64,000 bases of DNA from positions 4,774,001 through 4,838,000 of the forward strand of contig CBDFGN010000006.1 in assembly GCA_965247065.1 (NCBI GenBank), read 5' to 3'. Origin of the DNA: CBDFGN01 sp965247065 (GTDB lineage Bacteria > Bacteroidota > Bacteroidia > Cytophagales > Cyclobacteriaceae). Under the pieces are notes generated by a model that worked only from the letters and a program-made list of their open reading frames with translations, was not told where the DNA came from and made no database searches. The translations under genes and the position numbers were made by a program. This document shows, in pieces, positions 9,096 through 19,000 of the stretch; position 1 is the first letter of the stretch; each line of letters starts with the position of its first letter.

Positions 9096-9548
9096 ATGGG
9101 TATTTCCCGAATATTGTGGATAGTTTTGAGTGTAGGGTTATGCGCCCCCGTGTTTGTCCGAGCCCAATGCAATTACCAGGCATATTTGGATTCCTGTAAG
9201 ACATATATCACCAACGATCATTTCAACTATCTGAAGGAATATGAGATCGACAACGAATTCGGGGCAAAACAAAAGGTAGAGTATTCCATTGCCTTGGTGG
9301 ACGGATTCGATTATCAGTACTATTTCAACGGCTTTAAACAGGGCCACCACCAAGAGATTATTGCTACTCTTTATGATTCAAAGCGACAAAAGTTGACCTC
9401 GAACAATCATGACAAGAAGTTCATACAGGTAATAAAGCACAATTGTCAAAAGACTGGGATATACTATATAACATTTACCTTCATGGACGATCAAGAGTAC
9501 TGTGGAGCTGCCGTTCTAGGGTTCGTCAAACATTCTGCAGAACGCTAG
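9096..9548 (+). CDS. Small secreted protein, unknown function
   Basis: 150 aa from the ATG at 9096 (MGISRILWIVLSVGLCAPVF), a clear signal peptide ending near VRAQC; a TTG nine codons earlier would only lengthen the N-terminus. The mature part has five or six Cys and aromatic-rich beta segments (FDYQYYFNGFKQGHH; GIYYITFTF), suggesting a small periplasmic beta-sandwich. No family recognised. Stands alone downstream of the tyrosinase pair. Confidence 0.65.
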   Translation: MGISRILWIVLSVGLCAPVFVRAQCNYQAYLDSCKTYITNDHFNYLKEYEIDNEFGAKQKVEYSIALVDGFDYQYYFNGFKQGHHQEIIATLYDSKRQKLTSNNHDKKFIQVIKHNCQKTGIYYITFTFMDDQEYCGAAVLGFVKHSAER

Positions 9549-9788
9549 GGAGTGCCTAAGGATTTGAAGGGTTTATTAGATTCGGTCTCCTTTTCTTGGC
9601 TTGTTTTCGTTTGTAATATTAGTAGGATCGTTGTAAGGTAGGCTGGTGGGTTTTGCAAGATATTTCTAACCGATTTATTGAAACCAAAAAAAGTTACCCA
9701 GGTACCACCCTCTATAGACATGATAGTATTCTTTTGAAATAGGCATTGAGTAACTCCCCTACGAGTCAGCGAATGGACTTCCCTTCGT

Positions 9789-11315
9789 TTAGTAACCCAG
9801 TACCCTTTTTGTAAAGATGTTGGAAAATATTTTTGAGGGGTTGAATTTTTTCATCACCGCCATGAAATCATTAAACCGCGGATAATGAGCCTCCACGTAA
9901 TCTGCGTCCATATAATAATTCAATTTGCCCCAATGAAGTCTGGCATCTCTGGCCAAAACGAATTGCTGGATCCTGCTGATCATCGTATCCCGGCCGTAAA
10001 CGTGCAAAAGAACCGGGGTGTCCACATAACACACGTCCTGACCATTTTCGGGGGTTAGAAACACCTCAGAACTTTTTACAAATCTCAACCCCATCGGGGA
10101 AGTCAGATGCATCTTATATTGGTCCCGAAGCGACCGTAAGTACTCCATTAGATCCTCCAGCGTCTCCAGGTAATTGCCAGCAGCATCCATCGCGATTGCA
10201 ATTTCGCAGTCGAACGCCCTTTCTTTTATATAGTCAAGACCCTGGTACATGACCTTATACCCCTTGTTAAAATACTCTTCATCCCGCTGGGACTTTACCG
10301 CCGTATCTAAAAACCGGGGCACGTATCCGGGCCAAGTGTTTATCCGCCAAACAGTCAACCACAGCACGATCTGAAATCTGCTGGCCAATTCAAACTGGAG
10401 CGAGCGGGTGGACCTTTTGAGCCGATGCCAAAACTTGTGCTTGAAATTCTCCAGGGACAGATTCTTGCTTGGATCATCATAGCGGTCGTGATAGACCACC
10501 AGGGCGAGTTGCCTCCCTTTATGAAGGTATGGGTTTACCTGAACAAAAACACTTTCGTGCTCGCTGAAGATGGTTCCGTCCTTTAACAGCTTCTTAGCCT
10601 CACTCCAATCCATGATCTCCTTTTTTTCCAGCAGGTAAAACATTCTGTCTACGTCCACGACATAGGAAAAGATGATCCCCATCGATCCAAAACAAACCAT
10701 CGCTGTATTGAAAACATCATCATCTTGCACTAACTCCGGCCCATTATAATCTGCGGGGTTGGTCAGGCCATTGGATCCAGCCCGCTCAACGCGGTAGGCT
10801 TTAGCCTTGCCGGGTGCATCAAGGTCATGGGTGACCAATACCATGGATTTCACCATTTTCGACATGGCTCCGAATCCTAGCGAACTGCCATGGGTTCCAG
10901 TGGATATGGCTCCCGCCATACTTTGGTGATCTATTCCTCCCATCGTAGGAATGCAATAACCCAGCTTCTCCAGCCGGCGGTTAAGATCCCGCAGCTTTAT
11001 CCCCCCTTCCACCTCAAAATAATTACCACCCTGGTTTGCAAATTCATAGGCGTTCAGCTTATTGATTTTGTCGGTATCTATCAGAATGCCTTCGGCCTTG
11101 GGAGCAAGGGAGAAAGAGTGACCCGAACCTACCGCCCGCACCGGGGTACCAGTATCAATTCCTTCCTGGACCATATCCAAAAGGTCTTTAAGCGTCTCAG
11201 GTTGATAGTACCTCTGAGGCGTCACCTCGATGGTCTTAGTGCTATTCTGCCAAACCGGCCTGCCAAAGAATTTCTTTTTGTTCTTTCTGTGTTGGTTACT
11301 CATGAAATCATGCAT
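9789..11315 (-). CDS. FAD-linked aldonolactone oxidase-like enzyme (ALO family)
   Basis: 508 aa. The N-terminal FAD-binding (PCMH) domain has VGSGHSFS, whose His (about 66) is the usual covalent FAD attachment point in this family, and MGGIDHQSMAGAISTGTHGS in the FAD-contacting loop. The C-terminal ALO domain ends with the typical HWGKLNYY and FNPSKIFSN segments. Relatives oxidise L-gulono-, D-arabinono- or galactonolactone, or alditols, with O2 or another acceptor. Starts are possible at 11315 or at the ATG at 11303. Neighbours do not reveal the substrate. Confidence 0.85.
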   Translation of the reverse strand: MHDFMSNQHRKNKKKFFGRPVWQNSTKTIEVTPQRYYQPETLKDLLDMVQEGIDTGTPVRAVGSGHSFSLAPKAEGILIDTDKINKLNAYEFANQGGNYFEVEGGIKLRDLNRRLEKLGYCIPTMGGIDHQSMAGAISTGTHGSSLGFGAMSKMVKSMVLVTHDLDAPGKAKAYRVERAGSNGLTNPADYNGPELVQDDDVFNTAMVCFGSMGIIFSYVVDVDRMFYLLEKKEIMDWSEAKKLLKDGTIFSEHESVFVQVNPYLHKGRQLALVVYHDRYDDPSKNLSLENFKHKFWHRLKRSTRSLQFELASRFQIVLWLTVWRINTWPGYVPRFLDTAVKSQRDEEYFNKGYKVMYQGLDYIKERAFDCEIAIAMDAAGNYLETLEDLMEYLRSLRDQYKMHLTSPMGLRFVKSSEVFLTPENGQDVCYVDTPVLLHVYGRDTMISRIQQFVLARDARLHWGKLNYYMDADYVEAHYPRFNDFMAVMKKFNPSKIFSNIFTKRVLGY

Positions 11316-11762
11316 TTAGCCTGATCACTCCCATAGATCTCAAAGATAGATTGGTTCAGGCTATTTCTCTCTAGGTTAACACGCACAGAAATTTATCCAA
11401 ATTTCACCCCCCAACAAAGAAAATAAATACCTCATCGCGGATCTAGATGAGAAATGGGTATCAATGATTTGATCTTGGTTGATTCCTATCAACCTAACGA
11501 AAAGCCATTTTGACCCTTCGAATCCTTACTTGAGCGGGAAGAAATTGCATCAAGATCTGAGCAAACAATGCCGGTCCTAAAGGAAAACCGGTCACGACCG
11601 GTACTATATCGGGAAGTATAGGTCGCCACATTTTTGATGATCTTTTTGACAGGAAGTTCCTCCTACCCCCGAAGGAAGGCCTGTGATTAATTCGCCAGCA
11701 ATTGATGATTCAAATGATTAACTTAACATCAGATTCCACCTCGCCATAAAAGGAGTACCATT
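11316..11762. other. Divergent intergenic region with dispersed-repeat motifs
   Basis: Separates the minus-strand oxidase from the plus-strand operon. It holds GCCATTTTGACCCTTCGA (about 11504-11521), also found at 44622-44639; a reversed copy of the TTCCCGCTCAAGT motif (11529-11541); and ACCGGT-N4-ACCGGT (11587-11602), echoed near 51410. The operon promoter should lie here, but I see no convincing TAnnTTTG box. Confidence 0.4.
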
Positions 11763-12410
11763 ATGCCAAAACCAACCAAAGATCAACTCACTGAAAAAGA
11801 CCGTGCTCTGATTCAGACCATGTCCGAAACCTTGGGCTTGGAAGAGGGCCTGGAAGATGTCGTTCGACGTCTGAAACACCGAAAATCGGTGCTTGATGCT
11901 GCCCAGGAAACAAAGTCAAATGCCCTCGGCCTTGAACTGACCGAAGGTGGCCCCGTCCAGATCACCGGTATGGACGCCGACCAGAATTTGGACAGAGGGG
12001 AAGGATGCCGTATCGAGCCCCACCTGCTCCGAGGAAATGCTAAGACCGGGGAACTCCCTGTCGCCATTGATTTTCCCCTTCCACTATTTCCGGGACGCAT
12101 TCTATCCGTCCGTATTCAGAATAGACACGACGAGGCGGCAAGGCTTCTAGTGGACACCTCCAGATTAAACCCTCTGTCTAATGGAGGATTAACATTCTTT
12201 GTGGAAATCGGCTCAGGTGCTGCAAAAGCCGCCATGCCGCAGTTCCGGGCCTTGCGCCCAGATCAGAAGGAAGAGATCGAACTGGGTAAAGGAGATTACG
12301 CCCAAATTGTGGGCTTTCGACTGGAGCCCACTCCCACCCTGTTCCATAAGCAAATTCCTATCGAAAAAGATGACCAGCCAGTGCCAACCAAAAGAAAAGG
12401 AAAAAAATGA
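11763..12410 (+). CDS. Operon gene 1: unknown 215-aa protein
   Basis: Soluble protein with a helical, charged N-terminus (residues ~1-55) then a mostly beta section (IDFPLPLFPGRILSVRIQN; LTFFVEIGSG) and a Lys-rich end. No signal peptide or known motif. Its stop TGA overlaps the next ATG (ATGA at 12407-12410), the signature of translational coupling. It opens a co-directional block reaching 28102; function unknown, and it may be a scaffold or adaptor for the larger proteins. Confidence 0.6.
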   Translation: MPKPTKDQLTEKDRALIQTMSETLGLEEGLEDVVRRLKHRKSVLDAAQETKSNALGLELTEGGPVQITGMDADQNLDRGEGCRIEPHLLRGNAKTGELPVAIDFPLPLFPGRILSVRIQNRHDEAARLLVDTSRLNPLSNGGLTFFVEIGSGAAKAAMPQFRALRPDQKEEIELGKGDYAQIVGFRLEPTPTLFHKQIPIEKDDQPVPTKRKGKK

Positions 12411-12509
12411 CCGAAACAACCAAAAGACTAGCCACCGGTCACATTCGACCGTATCGCTTCAGAAAAAGACCAAACCACCGATCCAGCCGGACCGTTCCAC
12501 TCACGCTTC

Positions 12510-13046
12510 ATGAGGGCAGCGCATCGGATTGCGTTGCCGGAACTGGACAACAAATACCTGCGCGTCCTGGCCAAAGCTTGGGACAGGCCTGGCGCCAAGC
12601 TTCGCCCGGAGTTGGTGTTTGTGGTGAATCTTCGCAAGGAACCGGCGTCGGATCCGGGATATGAGGATTTCGGAAAGATCGTCTCCCCGTCCGACGACTC
12701 CTGTGAGCCCACTACTCAACCGGAAAATCCCAGAGCTAATATACCCGGCGGTGGCAGACCTGGACATTTCCACGAGCTCATTGAATCGGTGCTTCAAAAC
12801 ATGATTGAAAAATGCCGGGTGGACACCAGCCGCCCGGTGACCATTTCCCGAGTTTCGATGCTGGGCAACCTGCTGTTTCCCCCCCTCCATGACGATCGGG
12901 GTCCGGTTCATAATTTCGGCCTTCCCCGCAGCATCTCGATCTACGCGGTGGATCGCTGGCCTTGTATGTACAGCTACCTGGACTTCACCCCGGAAGGAGC
13001 CCCACGTAGCCCCCAAATGAAAATTACTGTCTTAGCCACGGGATGA
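12510..13046 (+). CDS. Gene 2, first open segment
   Basis: 178 codons from ATG 12510, though the same frame is open upstream to about 12434, so the real N-terminus is probably the coupled ATG at 12407. Contains FGLPRSISIYAVDRWPCMYS. It ends at a TGA produced by one G too many. Confidence 0.5.
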   Translation: MRAAHRIALPELDNKYLRVLAKAWDRPGAKLRPELVFVVNLRKEPASDPGYEDFGKIVSPSDDSCEPTTQPENPRANIPGGGRPGHFHELIESVLQNMIEKCRVDTSRPVTISRVSMLGNLLFPPLHDDRGPVHNFGLPRSISIYAVDRWPCMYSYLDFTPEGAPRSPQMKITVLATG

Positions 13047-13095
13047 CCCACACATAGCCGGTAGTCAAGACAGCGAACGTCCTGGCTGGGATTCA

Positions 13096-14133
13096 TTGGG
13101 TGATTACACTTGGGACTTCTCTAATATGGATGACGAATCGCAATCCAATATTCATTGGGGCCAAACCATCAAATTCCCCAGAGAAGTGGCCAGTCGGTAC
13201 TACCGACTGGAGTTTGTTTGGGACAGGACCAAGGAGCCCTTTATTGCGCCCCAACGCTTTGAAATCGCCGATTTGACCCTGCTTCGCTCTCCCAATCATT
13301 GCCTGGTGCCACCCAGGAATGAGGTGCTGCAGCTCAAACATGTAGAGGTGCGTCTTCAGGGCAAGGGTTTGGCCGACGATTATGCCTATGTGAACGGCAC
13401 CGAGATCATGGATCTGACCCTCGAATCCTCGGTGCGGGGTCAGGCCTATGAGCCAATGCTCACCCTTCGCAGCCTGCTCGATGTCCGAGAAAGAACCCAA
13501 GCCCAGTTTATCGTCAATCCACGCTCCACGCGGGCCAAGTGCCAGACGTTTTATGAGCATACCAATCCGACCAAGCAGCGCTTGTTGTCTATTACCAGGC
13601 AGCAAATGCGCAAAGGCGTTGAATCAGAACGGGCCAAATCAGAAGCGGTCATAGGAGCCTTGGGAATAGATCCTAAAAAGGATCCTGTATCCAAATGGCT
13701 GGATGCGGTGATGAGCAAGCATGAGGGCATTGTGACCGACCGGGACTACGACCCCACCAGGCACAAGAAGGATCTTGAGATTGACCTGGCAGAGATGCTG
13801 ATGAAAATAGGCGTGGATGCAACTAAGTTTTTGGAGATAATCAATGAGCTCACTGATGAAGGTAATTTCGCGCTTCGCTCAGGAGTGAGCAATATTGGAG
13901 TCCCTCTCGGGGACATCATCACGCCAACACCTACGAGCGTTTTCCCATCGATAGGAGCTGAGCAGCCGCTAAGAATTAGTCCCGGCAATGTGGCTGATGG
14001 ATTGAATGGGCCCTTATGGACACGACCGTCAAGCTCTGTAAGTCAGATGACTTTCGACCGTCCGCGGGAGTTTCCGCTTCGTTTGGTGGCCAATTCATCG
14101 GTGGCGGTAGCATTGGAGCCTCGGCCAGTGTAG
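13096..14133 (+). CDS. Gene 2, second open segment
   Basis: 345 codons if started at TTG 13096; the frame is open back to 13036 and joins the preceding segment. It includes a charged helical region (residues ~175-260; QQMRKGVESERAKSEAVIGA). Its last ~20 residues read unnaturally, and the other frame from 14016 (VSASFGGQFIGGGSIGASAS) looks like the true continuation. Confidence 0.55.
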   Translation: MGDYTWDFSNMDDESQSNIHWGQTIKFPREVASRYYRLEFVWDRTKEPFIAPQRFEIADLTLLRSPNHCLVPPRNEVLQLKHVEVRLQGKGLADDYAYVNGTEIMDLTLESSVRGQAYEPMLTLRSLLDVRERTQAQFIVNPRSTRAKCQTFYEHTNPTKQRLLSITRQQMRKGVESERAKSEAVIGALGIDPKKDPVSKWLDAVMSKHEGIVTDRDYDPTRHKKDLEIDLAEMLMKIGVDATKFLEIINELTDEGNFALRSGVSNIGVPLGDIITPTPTSVFPSIGAEQPLRISPGNVADGLNGPLWTRPSSSVSQMTFDRPREFPLRLVANSSVAVALEPRPV

Positions 14134-14228
14134 ATGGAGGTAAGTCCCGCTCCCTTAGCTGGGGTGAACAAGGCTCTGCTAATGAAACCGTACAGGTGAA
14201 TGGCGAATCGGAATGCGATTTCTATGGA

Positions 14229-15236
14229 TCAAGCAAGAGTCAGGGTATATGTTTTTTCATATTTTCTGGTTTCTCGGACTACAGCAAAAACTCTATGAAT
14301 AAGTTTGTTCCGGATTGCATTCAACACCGACATTTTGTTTTTCCCTGATTCCACTTTCCGTTCATAATAATCCCTTAATTCCCCCGGATGAGTAACCGCT
14401 GACATGGCTGCCAGATGCAGGAGCTTTTTTATCTTCTTATTGGCCAGATGCGAAACTCGACTCCGGCCCCGGTAGCTGGTGCCGGATCGGTACTCGAAGG
14501 GCACTACCCCTGAGTAACAGGCAAACTTCTTGGCCTCAGTAAAGTCTTTGAACTCATTGGTAGTTGCAATGAAATGGGCTGCAATAGTAGATCCAGTGTT
14601 ATCCACTGAAGTCACTTGCTCAAAGAGCTCATTTAAAGATTGATCGGATCGAATGAAATCATAAATTTTCAGATCCAAAGCCTTGAGCTTTTTCTCCATG
14701 TTAGCTAGTACCGGTTTGAGGGTAGTTTTCTGAAGTTGCATCACATCATCATCCACAAAACCACAGGCCTCCTTTAAAGGAGTTGCCAACTGCAGTTTAG
14801 TCTTGAGCAGTCGTTCTCTGAGTGATAGCATGAACTTTAAATTGCGGATTTTCTTTCGAGAAGGCTTCCATAACTGGGCTTTGTCCTGGTTTCGACAGGC
14901 ATATTGAGCGATTCGATAGGAATCCACCTGATCGTTCTTTCCTCTCAAAACACCCAGGGATTGTTTGATCTGCCGGGCCGATTCCAGCCACACATTGAGC
15001 TGCTGTTTTTCAAAGTAATTGAGCAGATGATTGTTATAGATCCCAGTGAATTCCAGGCAAAACAAAACCTGGTCAGGCTGGTAGCCAGGCAGCTGCATAA
15101 GTCTCTTGATAAAACTCTTAATCCCTTTCAGACTATTAGCAGTTCTTAGGTGAAACAACCTGTGACTATTTTGTACTACCGTAAAATCAAGGGTTGACTT
15201 TGAAACATCAATGCCCACGAAATAATTGAAATTCAT
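14229..15236 (-). CDS. IS110-family transposase (DEDD recombinase)
   Basis: 335 aa from the ATG at 15236 (MNFNYFVGIDVSKSTLDF, containing the first catalytic Asp); an earlier in-frame TTG adds 12 residues. The RuvC-like N-terminal domain is followed by a coiled linker and the C-terminal Tnp_20-type region (SVDNTGSTIAAHFIATTNEF; ACYSGVVPFEYRSGTS) holding the catalytic Ser region. The stop lies 17 bp outside the element, so the last residues (LTLA) are encoded by host DNA. Confidence 0.9.
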   Translation of the reverse strand: MNFNYFVGIDVSKSTLDFTVVQNSHRLFHLRTANSLKGIKSFIKRLMQLPGYQPDQVLFCLEFTGIYNNHLLNYFEKQQLNVWLESARQIKQSLGVLRGKNDQVDSYRIAQYACRNQDKAQLWKPSRKKIRNLKFMLSLRERLLKTKLQLATPLKEACGFVDDDVMQLQKTTLKPVLANMEKKLKALDLKIYDFIRSDQSLNELFEQVTSVDNTGSTIAAHFIATTNEFKDFTEAKKFACYSGVVPFEYRSGTSYRGRSRVSHLANKKIKKLLHLAAMSAVTHPGELRDYYERKVESGKNKMSVLNAIRNKLIHRVFAVVRETRKYEKTYTLTLA

Positions 15237-15487
15237 AACTTTACCATTAAGACTTATCAAGTGGGTTAACATTTTTGGACACGATCAAAACCTTACTAAT
15301 GGGTCTAGTCCCAAATTTCTATTTGATGCTTGTTCAAAAAAGCTGGCAGAGGATTGAATCGCGAGATAGGTCGCAAACCTAGGCCTTTGCATAATTCGCC
15401 TCTGCCAGTGTTAACTCATGACCGCCTTGGTCACCTCATAAAAATAAACCTTGATTCTTGGAATAATCCTAGAGGCCTAATCTAAAG
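14246..15487 (-). mobile_element. IS110-family insertion sequence, 1,242 bp
   Basis: Borders are inferred from reading-frame continuity of the host gene and from the guide match: left host flank ends CAGGG (14245), right flank starts GGCCTTTGC (15488). No terminal inverted repeats and no long target duplication, as usual for IS110. The transposase is on the minus strand, so the element's left end (with the candidate bridge RNA) is at the high coordinate. Confidence 0.8.
15273..15487 (-). ncRNA. Candidate IS110 bridge RNA
   Basis: The non-coding left end of the element contains a perfect 10-bp stem, CTGGCAGAGG (15343-15352) with CCTCTGCCAG (15399-15408), enclosing a 46-nt loop with its own small stem. 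The loop holds GGCCTTTGC (15382-15390), identical to the first nine bases of the host DNA flanking this end (15488-15496). In IS110 elements a bridge RNA made from this end pairs one loop with the target, so this is the expected position and match. Ends of the RNA are not defined. Confidence 0.6.
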
Positions 15488-16073
15488 GGCCTTTGCCCGT
15501 GCCGATGATGTGGATTCACCGGTGAAAATCACCGATGCCGTGGGTTCTTTGCCTTCAGGAATACCTGCGATAGATCAAAACGCCGCCGGATGGGCATTTG
15601 GAGAAGACAATGAAATTGACATTTGGTGGGAGGTGCCTTCGGTTTGGGAGAGCTTTACCAGGGTGCAAACCCAACTCTGGAAAAGCGAGGCTCCTTTTGC
15701 ACGGCGTCTTTGGGACTTTGACTTGAAGTTTGTCCTGCGCATCCGCAGACAGGGGGTCATCATGCCACTGGTTTATGTTCAGGCAGAGGCCGTAGATCCT
15801 GACAACCTGCCGGGATCCAGAAAATATGCCGTTACCACATCGGGCAGTTACCTGCATCATGAGAAAGACGGGAAGGTTGAAAAGCTCGCTCCTGTGGCAC
15901 TTAAATCCAAATTTGATCCCGAGATACGGCTGCAGCTCAAATTGAATGACAAACTGTTCCGTTGGATGGCAGTGGAAACGGACTTTAGTTTTGAATTGAT
16001 CTGTACCAGGGGGTATGGGCACAGTCGGATTTCTGAAAGCATCATTACCAACAAATCAACGGTGGAGGTATAA
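15488..16073 (+). CDS. Gene 2, C-terminal segment after IS110
   Basis: The open part starts right at the IS110 border, and GTG 15510 could restart translation, giving 187 aa. It is beta-rich (EDNEIDIWWEVPSVWESF; FDLKFVLRIRRQGV) with no known motif. The stop is two bases before the giant gene's ATG. Confidence 0.55.
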
Positions 16074-16075
16074 TC

Positions 16076-19000
16076 ATGGCAAAAAAACGCATACGAAACT
16101 TCAACGCATACCCCCTCAATGGAGGATGGAAGGCCTCCTTTGTCTTTGACAGCATCACCTTTAAACCTGCCAAAAAATCAAAAGATCATAAGAAGAAAGG
16201 CAGGCATAAGGATAAGAAAAAGCACAGGGATGAAAAACGCATGGTCATTGACGTATTGCGCCGCCGCCGTTGGCCCAAAGAAACGGCTACCAATTCCCGG
16301 GATTGGTTTAGAACCATAGCCGGACTTGTGCAATTGAAGAAAATTGAAATTGAATTACCTACTGCCAATAAGTTGTTGGTCCTTCACTTGAACAAACATG
16401 CGCCAAAAACCCCTGGTGTCTTTGATTTTCCCACTGACAGTGAGCAGGAAATCAATGCCCTGCAAGATTGGCCCTTCCTGCCAACGGCATTAAAGGTGAA
16501 GATTTTGGGTACAGCAGGTGCTAGATGGCCTGATTTCATTTCCCATGCTGTGCTCAAAATCCTCAAGACGGGTAACGAAACATCCATCACCCTCAATACA
16601 TTGCTTAAATCTCACTTTGGCTTAACTGACCCCGGAGAAGGGGATGGTTTGCTGCTGAATCCCGATGGATTGACGCTTATTGGTGTGAAACCGGTGCCCT
16701 GGGAATCCGCATCGACATTGCGCGGTAAATTCAGGTACCGCTTTCGACCCGATGGTACACATTGGTTGGAAATAGAGAAAAACCCGGAATGGATTGGCAG
16801 TTTGCGCAACTACCGGTACCAGATTATTAAGGCCACGGCGCATCAGGAGGACGATGATGGTTTACCGGAAGTAGATTCACCTGGAGTAGGGCTGGTCTCT
16901 TCAGAGATTCCCGACAAGGTATTTTGGCAACTCGTAAAAAACCAATGGTTATTTATACCGGACCCCGGTATGTTTGAAGGAGAAATAAGGGGTGCGGCGG
17001 GCGCTACGTCCCGGCTTCGATTTGATGAAGTCTCTATCTTAGATGGAGGTAAAAAAATCAGTTGTAAGTCTGGAATACAGGTGAGTAGCGATGCTAACGT
17101 GAATTATGAGTTCAATAGCGGGGAGAGCAGTCTGTGGACCGGAGCCTTTGATGCAGAACTGGAAGAAGAGGGACGGGAATTGATGGGCACACTCATGCAG
17201 CAATATGGCCTTGAAGCTGATGAAGACAGGGCCTGGATTCAAACTGAGTCGGGAGCGCTTCAACTGCCCTTGCAGAAAGGTTCAGACAGTTCAAAGGGTC
17301 AAACTTCTTTTGCGGCAGATGGCTTGTTTAAAGGTTTACTGCGCTTTAGCGAGGTTCCCTGGATTAAAGATGCTAAAGAACTACCACCCGGACCTGACAT
17401 TAGCCAGATCGGCTATTCATCGCTGATTATCATGAATGCCAGAGGATTCGAGGCCAATTTTAGTTTCAACTCCGGTGATGAATTCACCTGCACAGGGATA
17501 GACGTTCAAATCAGTGAGCCAGAGCTGCGACTGGAGGATTATCTGCCTGTGTATTTACCACCGCTCAACGGACAAGATATTTTCGGCGATGGGCCTCCCG
17601 ACTTACCAACCCCTACAGCCTTTGGGGAAGACAATCCCTGGAACCACTTTTTGGGCCTGAGCCTGATACGTCGAAAGGACTACCAACCGGATTCGGCCGA
17701 CACCAATTTTAAGGTCAATATTTCCTTTCAACCGGGGATTGCGGATAAAAACGCCTTGATTGAGGGGGACTGGACCAACAGCCATACCCAGGTACAGATA
17801 CCGGTCGACAGGATCAAGGACGTTCGGTATTGGTACAGACCACCTGGATTACACTGGATTCCCGGATTACCGCTTTATGGTGACCCGAGAGCAGGTGACC
17901 GCGTGAATGACAAAAGAACTTTCATGGCTTTGAAAGCCAGTGAAGCGCCTTCTATCTTTTTGAAACCGGGTATAAATTGGCAAGTTCCGGTGTTGATGAG
18001 TGGGTCTTTTGAGGTGCCGGAAGAAACTTCTGAATTATCGCAGTATTCCCTGTTCAATTGGGTGATACCGGAACTTCCGGGAATAGCACTTGAATTGAAT
18101 GCCAATTCCCCCATCACCCTGGCTGATGGAATGCCTGCTGCCGGGAAGCTCAACTGGATATGGCGACATGACTTGCCCATCCTTGATGAAATCAATGCGC
18201 TGAGGGCTTCCAATGAGGACGAAAAGGAAGAAGAAGGTAAGACGGAATTGCCAAGAGTCAAATGGACGGATCAGTTAAAAGAGATATACCTCCTCTCGCA
18301 AATACGCGGTTCCTTGTTGATGAAGTCCAGTGTCAATTTGAAAAAGAGTGCCATTTTATCAGAAAATGCTAAGAAGGTTCAACTTAAAAACTTGTTTGCC
18401 GGTCAGGAGTTTGCCGGTTCTGCCAACCTGCAAATCATACCACCAACGGCTTCGCTTAATTTTTCAGCAGGAACAGATGCCGTCAATGCCATTACGGAGC
18501 AACACTTGCTGAAAGGGATCGATGCCTCATTTGAGGTAGCATACGATGCCACACAAAAAAAATTCGAATTACTTCCGGTTTCGACCAATGGACCGGTCAG
18601 AATGGTAGCAGGTACGCTGCTTCCCCACAAATACAAGCTGGACAAGGAGTTTGTAACATTCGACCAACAGGGCATGGGATCTTTTCAAATAAAAGATGAT
18701 CGAAAGGGCAGGGCAGTGTTGGTTTCTTCAGCCGGTGATCAAGCCCTGAAGAAAGCCTGGCTGTGGTCTCGCAAGCTATTGGACCTATCCACCTCCATAT
18801 GCCATGTTCAACTGAACTTTTCGAACATTCCCCTCATTATCGATAATGGGAAGTGGGCCTATCTGGATGATCTGGACCTCGTGAAATCTGTGCAGTTCAG
18901 GGATTTCGGTTGGGGTAGTATTGGCGAGTTGCACTTCTGGGGATTGAGCTACCAGGTTTGTAACATCATAGCGATGTATTTTAACGAAGGAGAAAATACC

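Larger units (their letters stand above)
12407..16073 (+). pseudogene. Operon gene 2 (~807 aa) split by IS110 and three frameshifts
   Basis: Read as one gene, it starts at the ATG overlapping gene 1. One-base changes near 12442 (GG to G), 13041 (GGG to GG) and 14066 (GGG to GGGG) and removal of the 1,242-bp IS110 element (14246-15487) restore a single frame: RLATVTFDRIASEK; ITVLATDDPHIAGSQDSE; then SKSQG joined to AFARADDVDSPV. IS110 length is divisible by three, so both flanks are in phase. The stop at 16073 lies two bases before gene 3. No family is recognised: N-terminal part with RFMRAAHRIALPELDNKYL, a middle with helical segments, a Gly-rich stretch (GGQFIGGGSIGASASVDGG) and a beta-rich end. 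Pieces are also listed separately. Confidence 0.55.
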
